A DNA stretch of 64,000 nt, taken from Pseudomonas putida (GTDB lineage: Bacteria > Pseudomonadota > Gammaproteobacteria > Pseudomonadales > Pseudomonadaceae). The notes under the pieces were generated by a model that saw only the letters and a list, made by a program, of their open reading frames with translations, searched no databases and was not told the DNA's origin. Position numbers and translations under genes: made by a program. Below are positions 57,885 through 64,000 of this stretch, one piece after another. The stretch is taken from the NCBI RefSeq assembly GCF_028682395.1, contig NZ_JANHLC010000006.1, forward strand, positions 242,506 through 306,505, in the 5' to 3' direction. The first letter of the stretch is position 1. Every line of letters begins with the position of its first letter.

Positions 57885-58247
57885 ATGAACCAAACCATCA
57901 AGCAGAGCCAGGCAATCCTCAATGGGTTGCGGCTCCGGGCCACGCTGGCTACCAGTGAAATGTACCAATTGATCGGGCGCGATGAGCCAGCCCCGGCACG
58001 GCGCTTCCAGGTTGTACCTCGCGGCGACAACGCCTTCGTGGTCATCGAGCGCGCCACCGGAAACCCCAAGGGCGAATGCACCGGCCATGGCCCGGCGTGC
58101 GCGCTTGCCGAAGAGTTCGAGCAGCGAGCCAGGCTGCTTGCCGCGGGTAAATCAGCGATCAAGGGCTTCGGGTGGCGTATGGCCCGCTGGACTCTCGCCC
58201 TGGCCGCAACGATGGCTGTCTTCGCGCTCTACGGTGCCACGCGATGA
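57885..58247 (+). CDS. Membrane-anchored phage protein, unknown function
   Basis: 120 aa. A cytoplasmic alpha/beta-like domain (NAFVVIERATGNPKGECTGHGPACALAEEFEQRARLLAAGKS) is followed by a C-terminal transmembrane helix (RMARWTLALAATMAVFALYG). Preceded by the leader ACCCAACCAGAGGGATC. The stop overlaps the next start as ATGA. Confidence 0.7.
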   Translation: MNQTIKQSQAILNGLRLRATLATSEMYQLIGRDEPAPARRFQVVPRGDNAFVVIERATGNPKGECTGHGPACALAEEFEQRARLLAAGKSAIKGFGWRMARWTLALAATMAVFALYGATR

Positions 58248-58558
58248 TCGGCGTGCCCATGCCGGATCCGCGAGACGCCGTGATTGCCGACCTCAACGCC
58301 CAGATGGACCGCTTCTTCGGCGCCGGCGGCAAGGTGCAGGAAGTCGAAGCCGGCGCCAGCGGCGATAAGCGCTTCATCGGCCCCAGCCCGCACCATGACC
58401 GCCTGCGAGCCGAGCGCGACAAGATCGCCCCGCAGGTCCAGGCCCTGGCCAAGTCAGGCAAAACCGCCGCCGAAGCCGCAAAGGCGATCGGCATGCACAT
58501 CAAGCGCGTGAAGCTGATAGCCCAGGAGAACGGCATCAAATTCGCCGAGCCCGCATGA
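58244..58558 (+). CDS. Small phage protein with helix-turn-helix-like C-terminus
   Basis: 104 aa from ATG 58244. MIGVPMPDPRDAVIADLNAQMDRFFGAGGKVQEVEAGASGDKRFIGPSPHHDRLRAERDKIAPQVQALAKSGKTAAEAAKAIGMHIKRVKLIAQENGIKF. The end (GKTAAEAAKAIGMHIKRVKLIAQENGI) resembles an HTH, suggesting DNA binding. It is coupled on both sides by ATGA overlaps. Confidence 0.7.
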   Translation: MIGVPMPDPRDAVIADLNAQMDRFFGAGGKVQEVEAGASGDKRFIGPSPHHDRLRAERDKIAPQVQALAKSGKTAAEAAKAIGMHIKRVKLIAQENGIKFAEPA

Positions 58559-58740
58559 GGCGCCCAGGGAAGATCGCCAACGCCCGCCGGCGGATGTTCA
58601 TCGAACTGCAACCAGAAAAACTGGAGAGCCGCCATGGCCGAGCAAGCACCACCCACGGCGGAAGCCCTGAAACAGCGCCGAAAGCGCGAGAAGGCGGCAG
58701 CAAAAGATGCTGCATTGGGCGTCGAGAAATTTACGATTGA
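58555..58740 (+). CDS. Possible small basic protein, overlapping next gene
   Basis: 61 aa, MRRPGKIANARRRMFIELQPEKLESRHGRASTTHGG. The ATGA overlap with the previous stop favours translation, but the frame overlaps 107 bp of the next gene. Only one of the two is likely to be fully used; this one has the weaker sequence. Confidence 0.3.
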   Translation: MRRPGKIANARRRMFIELQPEKLESRHGRASTTHGGSPETAPKAREGGSKRCCIGRREIYD

Positions 58741-58987
58741 ATGCGCCGGCATCTTCAAGAAAGACCTCAAGCGCCTGATGAAGCAGCACGGCTTCAACAG
58801 TCAGCAGGAGGTACACCAGAACCTGCTGCGCAACGTGATCGCCGCCGACTTCGAAACAGCAGCGCAGATGCTCAAGTGTGTCGCGACACCTTTTATCGTT
58901 ACCGAAAAGGTGTCGCGCGAATTTCACAATCAAAGCCTTGCCGAAATCCGCAAAGACCCGGGCGACGAGATCATCAAGCCCGAGTAG
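58634..58987 (+). CDS. Small phage protein, unknown function
   Basis: 117 aa from ATG 58634. EALKQRRKREKAAAKDAALGVEKFTIECAGIFKKDLKRLMKQHGFNSQQEVHQNLLRNVIAADFETAAQMLKCVATPFIVTEKVSREFHNQ. The RBS is GGAGAG. An RHH/HTH-like DNA-binding look (KDLKRLMKQHGFNSQQEVHQNLLRNVI) is present. No known family is assigned. Confidence 0.7.
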   Translation: MAEQAPPTAEALKQRRKREKAAAKDAALGVEKFTIECAGIFKKDLKRLMKQHGFNSQQEVHQNLLRNVIAADFETAAQMLKCVATPFIVTEKVSREFHNQSLAEIRKDPGDEIIKPE

Positions 58988-59027
58988 CCAAGTCTACCCG
59001 CTGGATCCAGACATCGGAGGGCGGTGT

Positions 59028-59366
59028 CTACTCGACTTTTATCCTCACATTCGGCTCGGACTCCATAGTTGGGCGCCGCAACTCAGGATCGCTTGCATCA
59101 AGGCATCGGAACTGCAGTTCAGCATTAGCGTAGCGGCCATAACCTGAATCCCTGGACGCTTCTTTAACAGGCATCAACTGCTTGCCCTTCTTACCACAAA
59201 ATGCATCTGCCTCCTGATATAGCTCGGCTTTTACAGCCCCGCCGCCGAAGGTAGTGAAGCTGCCATCCTTGGCAATCATGTAAGTATCTCGCCCCATAGG
59301 CACAACACCCGGGCCTGAGCATCCGACGAGAATTAGAGCAAGCGTTGGAACCAGCAAATACCGCAT
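59028..59366 (-). CDS. Small lipoprotein
   Basis: 112 aa from ATG 59366. The signal MRYLLVPTLALILVGCSG ends at a lipobox Cys near residue 16. The mature part has VPMGRDTYMIAKDGSFTTFGGGAVKAELYQEADAFCGKKGKQLMPV. It is on the opposite strand to the early operon, a typical arrangement for a lysogen-expressed cargo gene. Confidence 0.72.
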   Translation of the reverse strand: MRYLLVPTLALILVGCSGPGVVPMGRDTYMIAKDGSFTTFGGGAVKAELYQEADAFCGKKGKQLMPVKEASRDSGYGRYANAELQFRCLDASDPELRRPTMESEPNVRIKVE

Positions 59367-59436
59367 CTGTAGCGCTCCCTGCATGAGTGATGGCGAATCA
59401 TAGAGCCATCACCACGCCTCTTCACCAAAATTTAAC

Positions 59437-59475
59437 CGCCGCCGCATCCATCCCTGGAGGGCGGCACCTGCCTGA
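59437..59475 (+). repeat. Leader hairpin repeat, copy 1
   Basis: The sequence CGCCGCATCCATCCCTGGAG, followed by GGCGGCACCTGCCTGAG, precedes the ndpA-like gene. The arms CGCCGC and GGCGGC pair, with GGA in the loop region. A near-identical copy lies at 60503-60540, before the next gene. Confidence 0.8.
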
Positions 59476-59486
59476 GGTTTTCCCCT

Positions 59487-60491
59487 ATGCCAATCCGCAA
59501 CTGCATCATCCACCACCTGGACAAGAAGCCTGATGGCAACCCGGCCATCCTGCACCTGGGCCAGGCACTGACCGAGTCGTCGGCTACCGACAACCTGCTG
59601 GGTGACCTGAACGAGGCCTACAACGCCAAGACCGGCAAGGTCTGGGGCTTCTTCCATGCTGAATCTGGGGCTCACCCCCTCTCCGGCTGGCTGAAAGAGT
59701 TTCTGGCAGGCAGCACCGACTTCACAGCTTTCAGTCGGGTCGCCGTGGAGCACCTGCAGATGCTGATGGAGGAATCCAATCTCAGCGTCGGCGGCCACGC
59801 CATGTTTGCCCACTACCAGCAGGGCCTGACCGACTACCTGGTGATCGCCCTGCTGCATCACAGCGAAGGCGTGGCCGTTGGCGAAGACCTGGGCGTTGCG
59901 CCGATCCGCTACCTGGACCTGAGCCAGTTGCACCTGGCCGCGCGCATCAACCTCAGCGAGTGGCAGAGCAACCCGAAGTCGAAGCAATACATCTCCCTGA
60001 TCAAGGGCAAGAACGGGCGCAAATCTACTGAGTATTTCCGCGACTTCATCGGCTGCCAGGAAGGTATCGACGGCCCTGGCGAAACCCGCACGCTGCTGAA
60101 GGCGTTCAGCGACTTCGTGGAAAGCGAAGACCTGGGCGAAGAGTCGGCCCGCGAGAAGACCCACACCCTGGTCAGCTACTCCATGGCCCAGGCCAAACTG
60201 GGTGAGCCGATCACCCTCGACGAACTCTCGGGTCTGATCGACGAAGACCGGCCGAAGAGCTTTTACGACTTCATCAAGGCGAAGGACTACGGGATTTCCG
60301 AAACCCTCCCGCCGGACAAGAAGACCCTCAACAAATTCCGCCGCTTCACCGGCCGAGCCGAAGGCATGTCAATCAGCTTCGAAGCGCACCTGCTGGGCCA
60401 CAAGATTGATTTCGACGAAGCCGGCGGAACGCTGACGCTGCGCGGGCTGCCAACTCAACTTACCGAGCAGCTCAAGCGCGCAGCAGCCTGA
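59487..60491 (+). CDS. Nucleoid-associated protein, YejK/NdpA family
   Basis: 334 aa. MPIRNCIIHHLDKKPDGNPAILHLGQALTESSATDNLLGDLNEAYNAKTGKVWGFFHAESGAHPLSGWLKEFL and later SKQYISLIKGKNGRKSTEYFRDFIGCQEG are signature sequences of YejK/NdpA. Host members associate with the nucleoid; NdpA-like proteins are also found in phages. It could help organise phage or host DNA. It is preceded by a repeated leader hairpin. Confidence 0.92.
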   Translation: MPIRNCIIHHLDKKPDGNPAILHLGQALTESSATDNLLGDLNEAYNAKTGKVWGFFHAESGAHPLSGWLKEFLAGSTDFTAFSRVAVEHLQMLMEESNLSVGGHAMFAHYQQGLTDYLVIALLHHSEGVAVGEDLGVAPIRYLDLSQLHLAARINLSEWQSNPKSKQYISLIKGKNGRKSTEYFRDFIGCQEGIDGPGETRTLLKAFSDFVESEDLGEESAREKTHTLVSYSMAQAKLGEPITLDELSGLIDEDRPKSFYDFIKAKDYGISETLPPDKKTLNKFRRFTGRAEGMSISFEAHLLGHKIDFDEAGGTLTLRGLPTQLTEQLKRAAA

Positions 60492-60502
60492 CAACAACCG
60501 CG

Positions 60503-60540
60503 ACGCCGCATCCAGCCTGGAGGGCGGCGCCTGACTGGAG
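60503..60540 (+). repeat. Leader hairpin repeat, copy 2
   Basis: ACGCCGCATCCAGCCTGGAG, followed by GGCGGCGCCTGACTGGAG, lies directly before ATG 60548. It matches the copy at 59437-59475 in about 30 of 36 positions (by eye). The arms CGCCGC and GCGGCG pair. Confidence 0.8.
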
Positions 60541-60547
60541 ATAATCC

Positions 60548-61150
60548 ATGGACAAAAACACCAAGATCCTGATCACGGAGATCCCGGGTGAGTGGATCCA
60601 GCGCCAGCGTAACGGCAGCCTCAACGTGTGGAACGGGGCGGATCATCACAGATTTCACCGTACCACTACTGACCTGCCTGAAGTCAGCCTGCGGCCCCCG
60701 GAAAACGGCCTGTACGCCGAGCGAATCGATGGCGCCTGGTACTGGGTTTCTGGTTGCGCCAAGTGCAACGGAACCGGCGATAAGTACAGCTACTCGGTGT
60801 GCGACAAGCACAACGCTTGCCGCCTGTGCGGCACTCACCGCTCTAAACTCACGGAAACCCCATGGGGTCACCCGGACGGCTTCACCTGCAAGCCTTGTCA
60901 GGACGCAGAGGATGCCGTTGCGAAAGCCGCGGCGCTGGCCAAGGTAGCCGAGAGCGAATACGACGAGTGGGATTATCGCAGCCAGGATGAATGCAAATGC
61001 CCGCATTGCGCCACTGTCATCCACGTTGAGTCGGAAGACTACGGCGACAAGACGATGGCCTGCGATACCTGTGGCGGTGAGTTCGAGATGGTCGTCGAGT
61101 ACGCTGTGCAGTTCACCACCACGGTGATTGGCGAGCGCCTGACCGCCTGA
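60548..61150 (+). CDS. Multi-zinc-finger phage protein
   Basis: 200 aa. Several Cys clusters: CAKCNGTGDKYSYSVCDKHNACRLCG (residues ~75-100), CKPC (~118), CKCPHC (~155) and CDTCGG (~175). They suggest three zinc-binding knuckles. No enzyme motif is seen. The gene is in the early operon after the NdpA-like gene. It may act in nucleic-acid or protein binding. Confidence 0.75.
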   Translation: MDKNTKILITEIPGEWIQRQRNGSLNVWNGADHHRFHRTTTDLPEVSLRPPENGLYAERIDGAWYWVSGCAKCNGTGDKYSYSVCDKHNACRLCGTHRSKLTETPWGHPDGFTCKPCQDAEDAVAKAAALAKVAESEYDEWDYRSQDECKCPHCATVIHVESEDYGDKTMACDTCGGEFEMVVEYAVQFTTTVIGERLTA

Positions 61151-61161
61151 CTCGCCCTTTC

Positions 61162-61317
61162 CTATTCCGGCTTATCCTTTGCAGCCTCGTCCAGCTCACC
61201 GTGTGTCACCCATTTCGAATTGAGACCCTTTAGCCGATCAGAAAATCTGACATTCCTGGCGAATGCTTGCTCGAGCTTCTCGGGGGCTAGTGACTTCCCT
61301 TCCAAAAGGTCAAGCAT
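61162..61317 (-). CDS. Small helical protein, unknown function
   Basis: 51 aa, MLDLLEGKSLAPEKLEQAFARNVRFSDRLKGLNSKWVTHGELDEA. It begins 3 bases past the stop of the upstream - strand membrane gene, so the pair forms a small two-gene unit. No family. Confidence 0.6.
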   Translation of the reverse strand: MLDLLEGKSLAPEKLEQAFARNVRFSDRLKGLNSKWVTHGELDEAAKDKPE

Positions 61318-61320
61318 GAC

Positions 61321-61539
61321 TCAGTGGTGATGAACGTAAGCAGCAGCTGGTGCGACATTTGGAATCCCATTATTCGCGAGCGCCAACTGAATATCCTGAG
61401 CCCTATTTTGCGTGGCAAACTCCATAGCTGCTTTGGCACGCTCACGCTTGGCAAGAAAATGGCTCTGCACCCATATAGCACCTACTGATCCGACCGCGCC
61501 TACTAACGCGCCGAGTAAACCCGCAACAGCTGCATCCAC
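61321..61539 (-). CDS. Small membrane protein
   Basis: 72 aa from GTG 61539 (RBS AAGGAGAACGAA). The N-terminal TM helix VAGLLGALVGAVGSVGAIWVQSHFLAKRERAKAAMEF is typical of a family of small phage/plasmid membrane proteins; the helix end is basic. Function unknown. Confidence 0.72.
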   Translation of the reverse strand: MDAAVAGLLGALVGAVGSVGAIWVQSHFLAKRERAKAAMEFATQNRAQDIQLALANNGIPNVAPAAAYVHHH

Positions 61540-61621
61540 TTCGTTCTCCTTGATCCGGCTCCATGCCGGTCACCCGTAATACCCCACTTCAACGAATCAC
61601 GCCAGCCGGCGAGGATCCCCT

Positions 61622-61696
61622 ATGCCCGATATTACCTATGGCTCGGTCTGCTCAGGCATCGAGGCCGCGACCATGGCCTGGCATCCGCGGGGCTAA
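61622..61696 (+). pseudogene. Truncated C5 DNA methyltransferase (N-terminal 24 codons)
   Basis: ATG opens a frame beginning MPDITYGSVCSGIEAATMAW, then HPRG and a stop. YGSVCSGIEAAT is the N-terminal SAM-binding motif I of Dcm-type methyltransferases found in Pseudomonas phages. The following bases read in another frame (KKPPGNYKPLESSI) to a nearby stop, as if an internal part had been deleted. Confidence 0.85.
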
Positions 61697-61763
61697 AAAG
61701 CCGCCCGGCAATTACAAGCCACTCGAAAGCAGTATTTGAGATTCTTATAGGCCTCCAAGCTGC

Positions 61764-62453
61764 CTAGGGTTTATAAATATCGATTATTCTTGCGTGAAAC
61801 TTCGATTGCATCTGATCAATACTTGAGAGTTCATCTAGCGAAAATTCAAGCATAAGACTCTCCAGACTCAACTTTCTTTTTTCAAGCTCCTCGATACGAC
61901 TGGATAACTTACTAATACCCTCACCCGCCTGATCGAGCTCCTGATGCGTCTTCAAAAACTTTAGAGACGCCATACTAAGCGCTCTTGTAGCCTCCAATTT
62001 TTGAATATCACGAACAGTACTTGAATTTAGCCTCTCGATACTCTTAAGCAAGCTATTTTTTCGGTCTGCACGCCTCGCATCTTCTGCTGAATTACTAATA
62101 TCTAGCGCCTGCTGCTTCTGAGAGTTAAAAGTATCGACTTGCAACCTGTAAATCGCATCAAACTCCTTTTCTTGAAGCAACAGCATTTTTCGCTGAAGCC
62201 TTATAGTAATCAAGATAGCAAGGAGCGTTAGAAATGAGATCAGCGGCCCCAGAACGCCACCTATATAACCGCCAAAATCTGACCAGTCACTAGATTTAGA
62301 GGATAGTGAGCCCCCTATATTTAACGCATACATACATACCGCAATTGCACACGCAATAACTGCTATAAGAGCCAGAATCTCTAACGCAAGAACCTCGACA
62401 CGATCTTTTTTAAGATCAGCATCTGTACTTAATTTTGCTTGGTCAGCTTCCAT
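61764..62453 (-). CDS. Two-TM coiled-coil protein resembling putative phage abortive-infection protein
   Basis: 229 aa. The two N-terminal TM helices enclose the segment SKSSDWSDFGGYIGGVLGPLISFLTLLAILITIRLQRKMLLLQEKEF, which resembles the GGxLGPxxSFLTLLALLxTIxLQ hallmark of putative AbiC-like proteins. A long coiled coil follows (residues ~125-215). The gene is AT-rich, unlike neighbours, and is on the opposite strand to the early operon. If the similarity holds it is a prophage defence gene. Confidence 0.7.
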   Translation of the reverse strand: MEADQAKLSTDADLKKDRVEVLALEILALIAVIACAIAVCMYALNIGGSLSSKSSDWSDFGGYIGGVLGPLISFLTLLAILITIRLQRKMLLLQEKEFDAIYRLQVDTFNSQKQQALDISNSAEDARRADRKNSLLKSIERLNSSTVRDIQKLEATRALSMASLKFLKTHQELDQAGEGISKLSSRIEELEKRKLSLESLMLEFSLDELSSIDQMQSKFHARIIDIYKP

Positions 62454-62511
62454 TTCTTTTCACTGCTCCTTGACTGCAATAAGTAAAGCGCCTCGCCCCC
62501 AGCATGAAAGC

Positions 62512-62745
62512 TTATTGAAGACGCTCAGCCACCAGTTTCGCTCCCAGCTCCCGGCCAGCCATCTGCGCCAGCCCACGATCGGGAAAGGTTCGGTCACCAG
62601 CAACAACCGGAATCACCACATCTTCGCCCCGCTTCACCTCGACGTTGATCCGCCAGGTCTCCCGGCCTTCCTCGTCCTTCTCACACTCCATGTAGTTCCA
62701 GAGCTGAAAGCCTTCGTGCTCGTCATAAATATCGTGCTTTGTCAT
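62512..62745 (-). CDS. Small protein, unknown function
   Basis: 77 aa from ATG 62745, MTKHDIYDEHEGFQLWNYMECEKDEEGRETWRINVEVKRGEDVVIPVVAGDRTFPDRGLAQMAGRELGAKLVAERLQ. GC is higher than that of the flanking low-GC genes, so it belongs to the phage backbone. No family recognised. Confidence 0.65.
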   Translation of the reverse strand: MTKHDIYDEHEGFQLWNYMECEKDEEGRETWRINVEVKRGEDVVIPVVAGDRTFPDRGLAQMAGRELGAKLVAERLQ

Positions 62746-62893
62746 GGGCTTGCTCGTTTGAGTGAGGTGCCATCGTAGCACCCACCGCTTGGGCCAGGCC
62801 CGGCAAGGACTCCCGACACCTACAGGAATCGAGTTATTTGCGGCTATTGGTGGATATAGCACTGGAGCGTGCGTCGCAGCTAAACATATCACG

Positions 62894-63769
62894 TCATTCT
62901 TCAAGTTCGAGCATTAGTAGATCAGCAGATATTGCATCATCAATTTCACTCGCGCTCAGATGCGCCCCCTTAAAATCACTTTTTCTTAGAACTTTTTTCC
63001 CGATTATCAAAAAGCTTTTTCTAAAAGCTAGATACTCTCTAACGCCATCATGCCCTAACCGAAACAAACGATTGCGCTCTTTCGCTCCGAAGTCCTCAGA
63101 AAATCGCAGTGGATCTTCATAATCATCAGGGAAGCTGACGAAGGTGTATATCACATTAATTATTCTGGTAGGAATCCAGCTTCGTCCGTCCTTAGGATGA
63201 TCGGAACTACTGACAACTTCACCAATAGTCTGTCCTTGATCGCCCCCGCAGAAAAATGCACCACTGAGCTCCTCACCGCCGACTTTCAGCAGATCACTAA
63301 ATTTGTGCCTTTGTAAATCATGCTCAGCTTCGAAAATCAAACTGTGAGTTTCGGTAGTTATTTTCCGACTCAACGTATTAACTCTAGTTATCAAACGCGC
63401 ACAAGTTACCCAGGCAACTCTATCATTTGTTAATTTACCGTCCACCACGAGAACATCCGCCGCCCTCTCAATCAAGGACAAGGCGCTTTCTAAGTTTGTA
63501 GCAGACTGAGAGTACTCCTTCCCATGATTATGGGATCGTATTCCGACAAACATAGTGCCGGCAATAAAAAGCATAATAACCACTTGTATGCAGTCCGCGA
63601 GAGTCAACGCCTGAATCTTAAGAGCACCGCCCCACACAAACAAGATGCATAAAATAGAGAATGCCACTCCCATCATAGTGGGTAGCAGAATATCAAATAA
63701 AGCCCCAAAAGCACTGCTGCGACTACGAATCCAATTGCGCATTTTAAACCTAATAGTAGGAATATCCAT
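62894..63769 (-). CDS. Two-TM membrane protein in low-GC cassette
   Basis: 291 aa. Two TM helices near the N-terminus (LPTMMGVAFSILCILFVWGGALKI; LADCIQVVIMLFIAGTMFVGI) are followed by a cytoplasmic helical domain with Cys, His and charged residues. AT-rich. No family recognised. Together with the gene at 61764-62453 it flanks a GC-rich gene; possible two-component defence or exclusion module. Confidence 0.68.
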   Translation of the reverse strand: MDIPTIRFKMRNWIRSRSSAFGALFDILLPTMMGVAFSILCILFVWGGALKIQALTLADCIQVVIMLFIAGTMFVGIRSHNHGKEYSQSATNLESALSLIERAADVLVVDGKLTNDRVAWVTCARLITRVNTLSRKITTETHSLIFEAEHDLQRHKFSDLLKVGGEELSGAFFCGGDQGQTIGEVVSSSDHPKDGRSWIPTRIINVIYTFVSFPDDYEDPLRFSEDFGAKERNRLFRLGHDGVREYLAFRKSFLIIGKKVLRKSDFKGAHLSASEIDDAISADLLMLELEE

Positions 63770-63954
63770 TAGACGACAGAGCCGTACTTATATAAACGCT
63801 TAAGCCCACGCCGATGATGCCAGCCTTAATTCAATACTAGATTAATCCATGAAGCTGGTGACGGAGGAAGACTAACATTCATACCAATTCCGCCGCCACC
63901 GGGAACCTAGCACCACCTTCAAAGTCAGCCGCTATAGCGGCCAAGGACGAAGTC

Positions 63955-64000
63955 ATGCCTGAAGAAAACGCTTTGATTCAAGCCCTGCCAGTTGTGCGCG
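63955..64000 (+). CDS. Start of a further early-operon gene (cut by window edge)
   Basis: ATG with AAGGACGAAGTC upstream, reading MPEENALIQALPVVR to the edge. Too short to identify. Confidence 0.6.
   Translation, partial: MPEENALIQALPVVR

Larger units (their letters stand above)
14746..64000. mobile_element. Lambdoid siphoprophage, left end to beyond window edge
   Basis: Starts at the truncated tRNA-Leu and contains a full set of phage functions in lambda-like order. These are the cI/cro switch, replication, nin-type nucleases, a Q-like gene, lysis genes, HK97-type head genes, GTA-type tail genes and an OL-like control region. The right attachment site and flanking tRNA genes are not in the window. 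All structural genes read intact, with no stop or frameshift that would inactivate virion production apart from a programmed frameshift. The prophage may therefore be functional. Confidence 0.88.

Noticed and set aside
58555..58740. Treating the 61-aa overlapping frame as a firm gene
   Set aside because: It overlaps 107 bp of a better-supported gene; kept only as a low-confidence feature.

Overview
The window comes from a Pseudomonas chromosome, most likely the P. fluorescens group. Evidence: codon use and GC, the conserved host order yejABEF-type ABC transporter / ppiD / hupB / lon / clpX / clpP / tig, and Pseudomonas-typical small families (DUF1652, DUF1654). Assignments rest on reading the sequence and on family knowledge; no database search was run.

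Host part (1-14690). A microcin C/peptide ABC transporter operon on the + strand (end of one solute-binding protein, a second complete one, two permeases, a double ATPase) converges on ppiD. The protein quality-control block follows on the - strand: ppiD, hupB, lon, clpX, clpP, tig. Downstream of a strong terminator lies the 3' half of a tRNA-Leu(UAG) gene (14691-14745), cut exactly in the anticodon arm. This is the expected scar (attL) of an element integrated into that tRNA. The intact tRNA and the other att site must lie beyond the right edge.

Prophage (about 14746 to past 64000). A lambda-like siphophage genome with HK97-type head genes and a gene-transfer-agent-type tail tip. From the divergent cI/cro control region (47830-47935) a long leftward (- strand) operon runs cro, cII, rha, replication O/P-like genes, nin-like genes (DUF1364, VRR-NUC), an internal tyrosine recombinase, and a Q-like gene. 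Two tandem terminators follow, then holin, HNH, terminase, portal, protease, capsid, connector, tail tube, frameshifted tail chaperones G/GT, tape measure, tail tip, fibre, endolysin and overlapping Rz/Rz1. An autotransporter gene lies between the lysis genes and attL and is probably prophage-borne.

Right of cI (48849-55850) is a cargo region: small lipoproteins and periplasmic proteins, an HTH-ImmA/IrrE metallopeptidase paired with a DUF4411 PIN-like protein, membrane and zinc-ribbon proteins, a glycine-zipper protein and a hemerythrin. At 55914-55961 the same operator sequence found at cI/cro occurs twice more inside divergent promoters, which makes this the OL-like region. It feeds a rightward early operon: csrA, a TerB-like gene, many small ORFs, a YejK/NdpA-like nucleoid protein and a Zn-finger protein. 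The right end holds a truncated C5 methyltransferase and a low-GC pair of two-TM proteins, one resembling putative abortive-infection proteins.

The most interesting points are: operator sites at two distant control regions; the lambda-type GGGAAAG frameshift in the tail chaperone; a 13-copy 9-bp repeat inside a head gene; the tail hub split by two inserted genes; the autotransporter cargo; the ImmA/DUF4411 pair; the low-GC membrane cassette; and repeated GGA-bearing leader hairpins in an operon that also encodes CsrA.
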